From the NCBI GenBank assembly GCA_016946835.1, contig JACVTC010000002.1, positions 1,849,501-1,913,500 of the forward strand: a stretch of DNA of 64,000 nucleotides, given 5' to 3'. A program made the translations under genes and the position numbers. A model generated the notes under the pieces. The model had not been told where the DNA came from. It saw only the letters and a program-made list of their open reading frames with translations, and ran no database searches. Shown here piece by piece: positions 10,343 through 29,480 of the stretch. Within the stretch, counting starts at the first letter, position 1. Each line of letters begins with the position of its first letter. This stretch comes from Neocallimastix lanati (nom. inval.). Lineage: Eukaryota > Neocallimastigomycota > Neocallimastigomycetes > Neocallimastigales > Neocallimastigaceae.

Positions 10343-11523
10343 AATAATATAAAAAAAAAATCATAAATGAAATGTTTATTTATGAACAATCGAATTCTTT
10401 TCACAGTGAAATATAAATCTAATAATATTAAAATGATACTTGGTAAAACATTATGAGTATTTTTATGAGAATTAGAATCTTAAAAAAAATAATAATTAGT
10501 ATCAAAATATTATACTTTTATTACCAATTTTTTGGTCATTTAGAAATATTCCAAGAAATAATTAATATAAAATTATTTATTATTTATTATATTTATTATT
10601 TAGTATTTATTATTTATTATTTATTATTTGTATATTATTACATATTATGACATATTACAATATTAGCCATTAATTGAATTAATGAGTAGCCAAAAAGTTT
10701 TATTAATTAAACTAATTAATCATATTTATAATAATGTATTAATTTGTTATATTAATTCTGTTTCAGATAAATAAATAAATATAAATGTTAAAAAATAAAA
10801 AAAATTCAACAAGTACAATAGAAAATAAACCTTAATTATAATAAAATAAATGTATTAATAGTCATGTGAAATGTATCTATAAATTATGAAAGATGACATA
10901 ACATAATAAATAAAAATGAAATGGTCGATATTAATGAAAGTATCGAAACATAAATTTTTATTTTAGATCATTATGTGTAAAGTATAATTATTTATTGTTA
11001 AAAAGATATTAAATTAGTTATAATTAATCTCAAAATAGTTTTATATCATAATTTTGTTTTAATTATATTTTATATTTTTTTCATTGTATTTTTTATTATT
11101 TCATGATATATGTATATATTTAGGATAAAAATATTCTTATTTGCGTATACCTTTTCCTTTTTTAAAGTTATTTGAAACTCCAATAGTATTTTTTTTTTTT
11201 TTTTTTTTAAAATAAAATTATTTCTTATATATAATAATATATATTAATATTAATATTAAATATGTGTTAATTGTATATTTAATTTTCTAGTTATTGATTT
11301 ATTTTTACTTTTTACATCATATTTTTATAAGTCTTTTTTTCTTTTTAAAATTTTTTTTTCTTTGTACTTTTTTTTTTTTTTTCATTTTATTATATCATTA
11401 ATGTCACAAAATTAAAATACAATAAAATAAAATTGATCATTCAGTAACATTTTAAATAATAAAAAAAAAAAAAAAAAAGTTTAAATATTAAATAACAATA
11501 ATAATAAATATTAAATAATAAAC
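10343..11523. other. A+T-rich spacer
   Basis: No gene or structured element is visible apart from poly(T)/poly(A) runs near 11190, 11365 and 11465. Small open frames here (for example 10453-10650) are I/Y/L/K/F-only, as expected from random A/T sequence. Confidence 0.55.
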
Positions 11524-11691
<168 letters not shown>

Positions 11692-12448
11692 GGATTTTCA
11701 TTATGATTGACATTTTTTTTAAAATTTCTTTTATATTCATATCTTTTATATTCTTATCTTTTATATAAATATATATATAAACAAAAACAAAAAAATAATT
11801 AAATAATTATTAATAATAATTATTTTTTTTTTCTTGATTATTACTAAAGTCCAATTTATGGAAATAAAAAAAAAATTTTTTTTATTTTAAACTTAATCAT
11901 TGATTATCATTTATTTAATCTATTTATAATTAAAAATATAGATTAAATATTTGTATATGAAATATTGTTCATGTATATTAAATAATCTTTAATAATTAAT
12001 GATAATTAATAATTAATAATTAATAATAATTAATAATTAATAATTAATAATGACAACTACTAATCATATTGATGATAATATTAATAGCAATTATGATAAT
12101 AAATAACGACGGTAATACTAATACTACTTCTACTAATAATGATGATGATAATGAATAATAAATAATACTAATAATAATTAATAATAATAATAATAAAGAA
12201 TAATTACTTATAATAATAGTAAAAAATAATAGGGATGTTTTAGATATATTAAGAAATGATCTTTCCAATTATTTTTCGAATGAATAGTTGAAAGAAAAAG
12301 AAAAATATTAATGTAATGTTTTAATAATAACTTTTCTATAAATAAAATAATATTTATATGTATATATAATTCAAAAAAAAATAAAAATAAAAAAAGGATT
12401 ATATAATGTTTCAAAATAACAACATAAATGAATATTATATCATCCATT
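11692..12448. other. A+T-rich spacer
   Basis: Contains TAATTAA-type short repeats (11990-12050) and ATGATAATAA-type imperfect triplet repeats (12050-12230). No coding text was recognised on either strand. Confidence 0.5.
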
Positions 12449-12549
12449 AATTTGTTTATAGATTTAAGCTAAATATTTATATATATATTTATATTTTTTA
12501 ATAATACTAAGGAGGTATCTGAAGTCTAGTGAAAATCTATAAACAGATT
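12449..12549. repeat. 17-bp inverted repeat with 67-nt loop
   Basis: Left arm aatttgtttatagattt (12449-12465) pairs with right arm aaatctataaacagatt (12533-12549) with one mismatch. The loop contains aaggaggtatctgaagtcta, less A/T-rich than its surroundings. A second, longer AT palindrome (about 12574-12632, with arms containing atatataatcatatatat) follows immediately. A small foldback element or transcribed hairpin is possible; the function is unknown. Confidence 0.55.
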
Positions 12550-12668
12550 ATAAAATTTAAAAATAAAGAATACACGTATATATAATCATATATATATATA
12601 TATTCATGTATATATATATGATTATATATTATATGAAAAATTAACAAGTAACACATAAATAGTATTAT

Positions 12669-12844
<176 letters not shown>

Positions 12845-13182
12845 TTATTTATTTATAAATACTCTTTATTATTATTTATTAATAAAATCTCTTTTAATTA
12901 TTATTTAATTATTAAATTATTAAATTATTTAATTATTTAATTATTTTATTAATATAATATACTTTTCATTGACTTTTATTTAGCCAATCAACTTTTTGTT
13001 TTTTTAATTTTTTGTATTCTTTTTTTTTTGTATTTTATTTTTTGAAACTTCATTTTAATATATTATATTATATAATGTTATATCATCAAATGAATAAAGA
13101 ATTAAAAATACTATGAAATAAAGTTTTCTAAAAAAAATTATAAAAAAATTAAATTACAAAAAAGAATACAAAGAAGAATACA

Positions 13183-13343
13183 AAAATATATCAGTATAAA
13201 TAAAAATAAAAATAAAAATATATCGATATAAATAAAAATAAAAATAAAAATAAAAATAAAAATATATCAGTATAAATAATAAATAAAAATAAAAATAAAA
13301 TTAAAAATAAAAATAAAAATAAAAATAAAAATATATCGATATA
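13183..13343. repeat. AAAAAT arrays interspersed with ATATCRRTATAAA
   Basis: Blocks of (AAAAAT)n alternate with atatcagtataaata or atatcgatataaata. Four such 14-15 bp spacers occur, near 13187, 13221, 13264 and 13331. A compound minisatellite in which the non-repetitive spacer is conserved. Confidence 0.75.
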
Positions 13344-13999
13344 AAAAGGGAGAGAGAAAAAATGAGATAAAAAAAAAAATCTATTGTTAAATTTTTTTTT
13401 TTTTTTTCTTTTTTATGTAACGCTTGTAATTTATTTTTTTAATTTTTTATTTATTATTTTTTTTTTTGCGGTTTAAATGTAAACTTAATTTAAAAATAAA
13501 AATAAAATAAAAATAAAAATAAAATAAAAATAAAAATAAAAATAATAATTATTAATAATATATAAAAAAATTTTTTTTCTGTTTTTTTTTTTTTTTTTTT
13601 TTTAATTATTATTTAATTAATAATTGATAATAAATAAACTTTTTTTTCCATATTTATTTTTATTTTATTTTTTTTTTTTTTTTTAGAACAAAAAATTTTT
13701 CATTTGTTTTCTTTAACTTTTAAAAAAATTTTTTTATTTATTATTTATTTTTTTTTTCATTCATTTATATAACAGCTTTTTTTTTTTTTTTTTTTTTTTT
13801 TTTGTTTTTGAAATTAAAAGTTTATTTACTAAATAAATCGAACTGCCATCATATATTTTTCTTTTTTTTTTTTTTTTTTTTTTGATTTTTTTCTTTTACG
13901 GTCCAAATTTTTTTTTGTTTTTTGTGACTTCTTTTATTATTATTTATAATTTATTATTGCTGATAATTGCTTTTATTATTTTTATTTCTATTTATTTTA

Positions 14000-14165
14000 T
14001 TTTATTTTATTTTATTCAATCTGTACCTTATATTCATATTCAAAATATATTTTATTTTATTTTATTTTATTTTATTTTATTTTATTTTATTCTATATTAT
14101 TTTATTTTATTTTATTCAATCTGTACTTTATATTCATATTCAATATATATTTTATTTTATTTCAT
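14000..14165. repeat. 100-bp direct duplication inside TTTTA repeats
   Basis: The segment around 14005-14060 (core tttattcaatctgtacctta) is repeated at about 14105-14160 with few differences, and both copies are flanked by (TTTTA)n. Open frames across it are F/I/L/Y-only and not credible as genes. Confidence 0.75.
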
Positions 14166-14259
14166 TTTATTTTTATTTTAATTTATTATTTCTATTTCTA
14201 TTTCTATTATCTTTGAATTAATCAAATCTTTACATGGAATAAACTTTATTTAATAATAT

Positions 14260-14260
14260 T

Positions 14261-14309
<49 letters not shown>

Positions 14310-14631
14310 CGCCTGAAATATTAAAAAAAAATAAAAAATAAAAAAAAATAAAAAAGACATTATAAGCTTAGAAGAAAGAAATGACCTCTGAAACTCTTTT
14401 CCATTCTTTGTTGATAACTTCATTGTAGATTAAAAATTATCATTTGAATCTGTATCAGAAATATTTCTTCTTTTGTCATATCGTTTCAATGTCAATGCTT
14501 CTTGACAAAAAACCGTAGGTTTTAATGGTATAACAAATTAATTGATTGATCTTTTAAAAAATTTTATCTATATCATTTTTCTACTAAAGAAAGGAGAGAG
14601 ACCAAAAATACATGATGTTCAAATACATTCC

Positions 14632-14668
<37 letters not shown>

Positions 14669-14827
14669 ATATGAAAAATTTTTTTTTTTTTTTTTTTTTT
14701 TTTTAGGAAAAGATATTTGCTTTCATTCATTTTAGTTATCGTTAATTAATAAATTTGGACTAGACTATTTTAATTTTTTTTTTTTTTAATTTTTCTTACT
14801 CTCTTGGTTAACCAAGGAGGGCGGTAT

Positions 14828-14867
<40 letters not shown>

Positions 14868-15233
14868 TTCTAAAAAATCCTTCTAAAAAATCCTTCAAGG
14901 AGATGTTTTTTTTTTTTTTTTTATTCAAAGATAATAAGAATAAGAATAAGTGATTAATGATCAGAGAGACACACACAGCAAATCATCATTTATTCATTTA
15001 TTTAGCAGATTAATTCACTTTTAAATTTTAACGTTTTTCGTTTTTTTTTTTTTTTTTTAATAGCTATAAAGTTAATACAAAGAATTCTTTTCATGAATAG
15101 ATCAAGTCAACTGGTTTATTAATCCATTTATCTATCCATAATATAGACAATGAACCTCAACCTCACCTCCAAGAATATAAAATTTCTGTTTTTTTAAAAA
15201 AGAAATTCTTATTATTCTCAATAATATGGACTG
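14260..15233. other. Spacer with long homopolymers and less A+T-rich islands
   Basis: Includes poly(A) at about 14265-14306 and 14637-14667, poly(T) at 14680-14704, and poly(A) at 14831-14865. The island 14380-14640 is less A/T-rich. Its minus strand has one short open stretch (VIPLKPTVFCQEALTLKRYD and about 14 further residues ending at a stop near 14425) that I cannot assign. The island 15080-15180 likewise shows no recognisable product. Confidence 0.45.
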
Positions 15234-15398
15234 TTTTTTTTTTTTTTTTTTTTTTCCAAGGTTCATTGAGGGTTAACCCCAATGATTTTTTTTTTTTTCC
15301 AAAGGTCCATTGAGGGTTAACCCCAATGATTTTTTTTTTTTTTTTCCAAAGGTCCATTGAGGATTAACCCCAATGATTTTTTTTTTTTTTTTTTTTTT
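15234..15398. repeat. Three-copy minisatellite with GGGTTAACCC palindrome
   Basis: Three copies begin at about 15256, 15299 and 15346. Each has poly(T) followed by ccaaaggtccattgaggg and ttaaccccaatga. The core holds the palindrome GGGTTAACCC flanked by CATTG and CAATG arms offset by one base, so each copy can fold into a small stem. The period is 43-47 bp, varying with poly(T) length. It stands out for G/C-rich cores in A/T DNA. Confidence 0.9.
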
Positions 15399-15540
15399 TA
15401 ACGGCAGCAAACTTGTTTCATCTTTATTAATTAAATATTTGATAAAATACATGTAATAAAATAATAAAAAAAAAAAAAAAAGATAAAAAAATAAACAAAA
15501 AATAAAACACATAATAAAATAAAATAAAATAATGGTATAA

Positions 15541-15975
15541 TATATTCTAGTTTCATTTAATTAATATTTGTAAGACTTCACAAGGGCATTATTATACTGA
15601 AGTATAATAATTAATTTTGACTTCACAATGTTAATCCTAATTTTAAGATACAAAATTATGATCTTCATTGGTTGCGCTAGCCCTGCTGGCCTGTCTTACT
15701 TAACCGTTTCTTCAGCATTGACGCTCTTGGTAGTAGTAGTACGATTCAATTCGATTTGAACCTATTGAATAAAGACCATTGCTGGCCAATAGCAATAGGT
15801 AAAATCGATTGAAGAAGTGCCGCAGTAACCACTAAGAATGGAGTATCAGAAAAAGCACCTGATTTCATCTGGCACTTAAATAGATCCTTTCCATTCCCTT
15901 TGTACTGTTATTAATACTTCGACCTCCAAGAAGGAAATTAAACACTTTTTCACACACACACACACACTAGAATTC
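15541..15975. other. Less A+T-rich island of unknown nature
   Basis: About 430 bp of complex, nearly balanced sequence, ending in a (CA)n run (15951-15968). Plus-strand reading has SSTIQFDLNLLNKDHCWPIA and, after a stop, NGVSEKAPDFIWHLNRSFPF; minus-strand readings are open for similar lengths. The composition and broken frames suggest a decayed insertion (transposon or transferred DNA), but no family is recognised. Confidence 0.4.
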
Positions 15976-16333
15976 AATATACACATTATTTTCAATACTA
16001 TTACTAACATTACTAACATTACTAATAATACTATTATTACTATTACTATTATTACTATTAATATAATTACTATTACTATTATTACTGTTGTTATTATCAT
16101 TATTACTTATTAACAATATTATTTGTTAGGTTGCCACGGTTAAAAAGCATTATATAAAAATAAAATTTTATCATTAACTTTACTATGAATATGATTGAAA
16201 AAATGGACAATCAATTAACCAATGACTTATTCATTAATAACTTTGATCAATAATATAAATAACAAACAACTGAAAAAAAAAAAAAAAAAACCAATAGTAT
16301 CAAATATTATATTATATTCATTGAGAAATATTT

Positions 16334-16370
<37 letters not shown>

Positions 16371-16914
16371 CATCACCCTCTATTCCACAAGAATTAAGAT
16401 AGTCTTTCCTCCGTGTCCCCTGAAGTGAAATAAAATATGGATTTCATTAGGTATACTCTAATCTTTTACACATATTTATTTTTATTAAAAATAAAATTAA
16501 TATTATGAAAATTTTTATCAAAAAAAAATTTTTTTTTTTTTTTTAAAAAAAATTGATTATTAAGACTTTTATTTTTATTTTTAATTAATTTATTATTTTT
16601 TTTTTATTATTTATTTATTTTTTTTTTTTTTTTTTTGTGTCTATTATCTATTAAATATATTTAAATAATAATTTATATTTATAATAAAAAATTCTATATA
16701 TATATACAATAAAATAATCATAATGCTATATATTTTTTTTTTTTTTTTTTTTCGTTTTTTTCTTTTTTTTTTTTTTTTTTTTTTTTTCATAAATTTGGCA
16801 TCTTTCCTCTTCCTTTTTCACCAATAGTTCTTGATTAAATCTAAAGCTTATTCATCTTGGAATTTTTTTTTTTTATTATTATTATTATTTACTTCCTTCC
16901 TACTAATTTCATCT
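15976..16914. other. Spacer downstream of RAD51
   Basis: Contains an (ACT/ATT)n triplet array at 15995-16110, poly(A) at 16274-16290, and poly(T) runs at 16337-16367, 16520-16545, 16617-16635 and 16734-16786. No gene is visible. The 3' UTR of RAD51 must fall in its last few hundred bases. Confidence 0.5.
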
Positions 16915-19742
<2,828 letters not shown>

Positions 19743-20086
19743 AGTATTATTTATTTTTAATATATTTATTTAAAATTATAAATTTAAGATAAAGCTTCAA
19801 TAATGTTATTTTAAAATGATATTAAATTATTGTTAAATATGATTTAATATTTTTTTATGTAATCAAGTTCAAAGCAAAAAAAATAAAATAAAATAAAATA
19901 ATTGGAAAAATAAAATAAAAAAAATTTATAATGACATTTTTTTCCTTTATATAGTTTTTTTTTTTTTAAAAAAAAAGTATATAATGAAATAAATAATTTT
20001 ACTTGTGGAAGTTATATGTATACGTTATATTACAAAATAATTAAATGTAAATGGATTATCTCTTTGACTTAACCACCAGAATACCA

Positions 20087-20118
<32 letters not shown>

Positions 20119-22102
20119 GAAATAGCTTCTTGTATAATAATTATATTTAGTTAGTTTAAATTGACTTAAAGTTATTAGAGACCTTGAATTTCAAAATAAT
20201 TTATCAACAAAATAATATTATTTTATTAAACTTTGGTAATTTACTTTAATAAATATAAATCTTTAAAAATTATTTAGATTTTAAATTAAAGAAATATTTT
20301 TATATATAATTTTTTCAAGAAAAAATTATTTATCCAAAATGTTAAAAATTTTTTTATTCAAATCCTCTAATTTATATATAAAGTTTATTATATCTATTTT
20401 AATATTATTATTATTACTTTTTTTTTATTGTAAATTCTCTGATATCACTTCATTTATTAAGTAAATAATTTTTTTATAATATATTAATGTTTTATTCTAC
20501 TTATAAATACGTAATTTCAATATTTTATTTTATTACTATTGCATTTTTTAAAGTTGTGTTACTTTATTTTTTTTTTTTTTTTTTTTTTTGTTTTTGTTTT
20601 GTTTTGTTTGTTTGTTTTTCGTTTATTTGCTTTAATAATTTTTAATGTTATTAAACTAAACCACCATCAAATAATTACTCTAAAAAAAAATATTATATAT
20701 AAAAAAAATTTAAAGTTGTATATGCCATAATATTATTAAAGTAGAAAAAAAAAAAAAATTTTTTTTCAATAAAACAGGGAATAATAACTTAGAAAATTCC
20801 ATTGTATAAAATCATTTTATATTATTAATAGGGTACTAAATAAATTATACCAGAAAATATTTATAAAGTTTTTCTCATATATATTACTAATATAATTTTT
20901 GATTTTTTAATTAATAATAAAGTTAAACATATACTTTTTTTTTTTTAATTACTAATTCCTTATTCAAATTTCAATTATAACATAATATGAAATTATTAAT
21001 ATCATATATTTTTTTTTATCATTTATATCATATATTTTTTTTTATCATTTGTATCATATTTTTTTTTTTTTTATTATTTCCTTTTAACTTTTAACATTTT
21101 TTAATTATCTTTCATTTCGTAACAAATAAAATATATATATATATTTACGAATTAGAATGATTTTTTTAGTTATTTAATTAAATAAAAAAAATAAATAAAT
21201 ATGATGATGATAAATATTGATATTAGAAGCCATAATATTTAATTATATCAAGTTTAATTAAAAAAAAAAAAATTATATATATTATTTTATTTTGAATCAT
21301 TCTCATTTTATTAATACTAGAATACTAGCAATTCTACAAATATATATATATATTACTTTTTTTTTTTTTTAACTCAATGACAAATGATTAAATATATATA
21401 ATAAAAAATTAAAGTATGATATAAATGTATAATGATATACATTTATGAAAAATATTAATAATCAAAAGTAAATAAATAAATACAAAATATATAATAAATA
21501 AATAAAATAAAAAAAAAATTTTAATAATTAGGATAGTAAAAGTTTTTTCGTAATATTTATTAAATTATTATTAATTTTATAATATATAGTTATGTCTTTA
21601 AAAGCATTAATTATTTACATTATATATCTTTTTGATTAATAATTATTAATAATAAACGATAATGGTACTAAAAGATATGTAATATATTATTAATAATAAT
21701 ATTATTATTATTAAATATATATATATATATATTAATTCTACATTATAATGTACATATTAAAATATACGATCTACTAATATATATATATATTGATACTAAA
21801 ATATATAATATTTTAATATTTATATATATTATTTTAATATCTATATATAAATAAATAATGAATAAAGAAGTAAATAATAAAAAAGAAAAATAAATATTAA
21901 CTATATAAATTATATAGTCTACATTAAATAATTGAAAACTTAAAAAATATAAAATAAATAAATAAATAAATAAATAAAATTAAACTATTTTTTATCTTGG
22001 TAAATAAATTTATATATATATATATTATTGTAAAATATAAGTGTAAAAATATTATTTTTTATAAAGTTTATATACAATATACATATATATATATATATTG
22101 TA
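19743..22102. other. Spacer between RAD51 and the chitinase gene
   Basis: Holds the RAD51 promoter (from 19743) and the chitinase 3' flank (before 22103). Poly(T) runs occur at 20090-20119 and 20560-20589. One small plus-strand frame at 20339-20463 (41 codons, a Lys-rich start then a strongly hydrophobic stretch) ends beside a GTAAAT that could be a splice donor. No following exon could be joined with confidence, so I do not call a gene. Otherwise only AT repeats are seen. Confidence 0.45.
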
Positions 22103-25628
<3,526 letters not shown>

Positions 25629-26015
25629 GATTTAATTTTAAATTATTTAGAGTTGTTATAATTTATTTTTTTCTTAAAAATTTTATATTTTTCTTGTTAT
25701 TCTATGTTATTTCAATTTATTTTTAATGACAGTTTTTTTTTTTAATTGCAACAGCATAATTCTATATTTTTTTTTCTTAAAAATTAAATGAAACTATATT
25801 TTAAAAATTTTATTTTCTATTTTTTATCAATTTAAAATTTATATATATATAGAAATTTAATTAATTTTAATTTTGTTTTTTTAAATATATTTTTTTACGA
25901 AATATTTGAAATTTAATTAAATTAATAAATGAAGATTATTGGCTATTATTATATACTAATTATATATATAATTAAATATTAGTACAAAAAAGAATATTAC
26001 TTTTCTTATTTTAAT

Positions 26016-26102
<87 letters not shown>

Positions 26103-26945
26103 TTTTATATTAATTATTTATAATAATTTATTAAATTGCAATATAAAAAATAAATAAATTTTATGTTATTATAAATAAATTCTATTCATTTATATGTATT
26201 TGATAAGTATTACAAAACAAAACGAAAAAAAAAAAAAAAAAGTAAAAAAAGTTATTTTTACAAATATTCAAATTCATTTATAGATAATTATTTTTTTTTT
26301 TTTTTTGTTTAATTAAAATAAATTAAAATGTTAAAATAATATAAAAAAAAAAAAAAAATTAAATTTATTAATTTTGTTCCATAAAAAATTTATTAATTAT
26401 TTTTTTTTTCTGATAAAATAATCAAAAACATCTTATCTTAATTTATAACGTTTTTCTACAATAGTTGTTATTCATAGATTATATATATATTTAATGCTTA
26501 ATAATATTATTACTATTAAAATAATATTGTATGATAAATGATAACAATATTATAAACCAAAAAAGAGTTATTAAATATTATATACATGAAATTATACAAA
26601 TTGATTTATTTTTTTTTAAAACTTTTTTAGTATAATTTCATATAGATATATATATCATAATGTGTAATAATTTACAAAATCATAAAAATTTTTTTTAATT
26701 ATCGAGAATAAAAACGTTGATAATTTCTAGTAATAAAATTAAGTTATCCTAATTTTAATACAATAAAGATCGAAAATTAAAAGAAATTAAAATTTTTTTA
26801 TCATGTCAAATATAATAACATAATAAATTTTTTTTTTTTTTTGGATATTTGATAATTTAAAAAGTTTATTTATAAAATATTATTTATATATGTATTATAT
26901 TTATTAATGATAGTATTTTATTATTATTATTATTAATATCTAGTT
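25629..26945. other. Spacer upstream of the chitinase gene
   Basis: Contains the chitinase promoter region (no specific element visible), a (TTTA)n block at 26014-26105, and poly(A)/poly(T) runs at 26224-26240, 26290-26306, 26342-26357 and 26827-26842. No gene was recognised. Confidence 0.5.
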
Positions 26946-27869
26946 TTAAGCAGCAATAGCATCGTTTAATAAGGAAGCTAAACGTTTTAAAACTTCATCA
27001 ATTTCTTCCTAAGTAGCCCTTGAGTAAGATGCACAAACATATGAAGTAACTTCACTATTTGGGAAGAATTCAAAACCTGGAACCATTAAAGCTTTCTTTT
27101 CAATAGCTTTTTATTTAATTTAAGTTTCAAAATCATTAATATAAAATAAATAAATCATTAATACTGACTAACTTTAACCAAAAGAACATTCCTCCAGAAA
27201 AAATATTGGTAAAAAAATTTTTTTTGTATTATTTTTTTTTTTTTTTTTTTTTTTTGAATTTTATTTATACAAAATAAAGAATATTTATCAATATAATGAT
27301 GAAATAATGAAGATTACCAGTAAATGGGGTATTCCATTCAGCAAGACCGTATAAGAATTTTTTAGCACTTTTAATAAGTATATTACATTTTTGTTTGTAT
27401 AAAACAGCTCAGTCTTTTTAGCATGTTCCATAAAAACCAAAGACATTTCATCTTCTCAAAATATTTTAAGTGAAGGTTTGGGATAAACCAGAAACATGTA
27501 GATTGGCAGCCTATTCAAAATGTATTATTATTATTATTATTTTATATTATTTATATATATATATACAAATTTACATATATGTTTATTATTTTATATTTAT
27601 TATTTAAATGAATATAAAACAAATTAAATACATATAAAATATAAATATATAAAAAAAATATACTTATTAATAATAATAAAAAAAAAAAAAAAAAAAAATA
27701 TTAATATATAAAATTAATTTTATGAATTAATTAATAAATTTTGATATTTAATTAAAAATTAAAAATTAAATTTTTTAATACTAAATATACTAAATATAAA
27801 ATTTATATATATAAAAAAATTATATAAATTATAAAACCCTAAATATGTAAAAAATTTTTATTTATAGAA

Positions 27870-27903
<34 letters not shown>

Positions 27904-28140
27904 TACAAGTATATATACTTATATTACTTGATAATGAAGAACAACACAGTTAACTAATGGTTTTGGTCCAGAAACCCAACCAATTCTAATACCAGATGAA
28001 AGAATCTTAGAAAATGAATCAAATCTTAAAATACAGCCATCTACATCTATAGAGAAATAACTTGGAATTCTTTCTTCTTTCTTTCCAATGAAACACTGAC
28101 ACCCAGTTGGAATACTAGCAATTGGAACAGTATGAATGCC

Positions 28141-28177
<37 letters not shown>

Positions 28178-28498
28178 AAATTAATCAAACAAGAATAAAA
28201 AGAAAAAAAAAAAATTTTTTTAATTTGTTTTTTTAATATCAATATGTATAAACCTTTGGTTTTGGCTTAGTTCATCCCAATTTTCAAAAGATTCTTCAAA
28301 TGTTTCTGGAATAATATCATTTCCATATGTTTCAATGTCTTTTTGAATAATAAATTTATAATTAACATAAAATAAAATGAGATAAAATAAAATATTGTAA
28401 AAAATATTTGATGGTGCATTAATAACAATAAAGATTATTATAATATTTTAATATTACTTAAAAAAAAAAAAAACACCAATAAAAGTAAGACCCATTGA

Positions 28499-28529
<31 letters not shown>

Positions 28530-29103
28530 GCTAGAGTGCCAGTATAAACTGGTTTTTCAATTAAAGTTGAATCACCTTTATTATGTAACATTATAAAAGC
28601 CTTGAATAATACATCTTGAGAACCGTTACCAATACAAATATCAAAATCATATTTTGATTTATGTTCTTCAATTTGTAATTGTTTTAATCATTCAATAAGA
28701 TCTGGAAGACCATTCTATTAATATTTATTGTAGAGTGAAAGTATTTTTTAAATTTTTAATATTTTTTTTTTATTATTATCATTATTTATATTATTATATT
28801 TTTGGCTATATTGACATTATCGATATACAATTTAAAAAATATATAAATTAATTATATAGAAGAATATATAAAATATTAAATATATATATATATATTTCGT
28901 TTATTTTATAAATTTTAATAAATGATTATTTTTTTATATTAATATATTAGTAATAACAATTTCTTACCATGTTAGAGTATTGAAGGGCCCTTCTAAATTT
29001 ATTGTCAGAAATTAATTAATTATCATCATTAGTTAAAGTTAAACTCATATCAAGAATTGGGAAAGTTGATAGATATAATAAATCCCCACCGAACGAAATC
29101 CAT
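26946..29103 (-). pseudogene. Class I/II aminotransferase (ARO8/2-aminoadipate type) pseudogene
   Basis: Minus-strand exon-like blocks in order: WISFGGDLLYLSTFPILDMS (about 29043-29102), IEEHKSKYDFDICIGNGSQD and following residues (28540-28715), NPETF-like IPETFEESFENWDE (28256-28325), [17 protein letters not shown] (27925-28140, with the PLP-binding Lys in SFSKILSSG), NILIKSAKKFLYGLAEWNTP (27318-27400), GGMFFWLKL (27165-27195) and a C-terminal block ending DAIAA-stop at 26946. This is the layout of fold-type I 2-aminoadipate/aromatic aminotransferases. Several in-frame stops are present (DDN-stop-LIS, LIE-stop-LKQL, RAT-stop-EEI) and the central block is frameshifted. The introns and at least one GTAAGA donor survive, so it decayed in place and is not a processed copy. 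The N-terminus is missing near a tetranucleotide array. Confidence 0.85.
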
Positions 29104-29206
29104 AAAAATATTATTAAATAAATAATTTTAAAATATTAGTAATAGATATTACATTATCTTTCAATTATTTATAAATATTTATAAAAATATAAGAAAAAAA
29201 AGTTTT

Positions 29207-29208
<2 letters not shown>

Positions 29209-29246
<38 letters not shown>

Positions 29247-29283
29247 TTCATTTATTCATTTATTCATTTATTCATTTATTCAT

Positions 29284-29378
<95 letters not shown>

Positions 29379-29380
29379 TT
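29209..29380. repeat. (TTTA)n array with a TTCA variant core
   Basis: TTTA repeats at both ends flank about six ATTC/TTCA units (about 29246-29283). It adjoins the truncated 5' end of the aminotransferase pseudogene. Confidence 0.93.
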
Positions 29381-29480
29381 AATGCATCTATAGGTAAAAT
29401 TAAATTTCATTTTTCTTTTATTAAATATTCCAATAAAAAATAAAAAAGAAAGAAAAAAAGAAAAAAAGAAAAAAAGAAAA

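Noticed and set aside
13882-14221. Phe/Ile/Leu/Tyr-only frames
   Set aside because: Translations of TTTTA repeats.
15730-15790. Minus-strand GGTTCAAATC resembling a tRNA T-loop
   Set aside because: No acceptor stem, D-loop or anticodon stem could be assembled around it.
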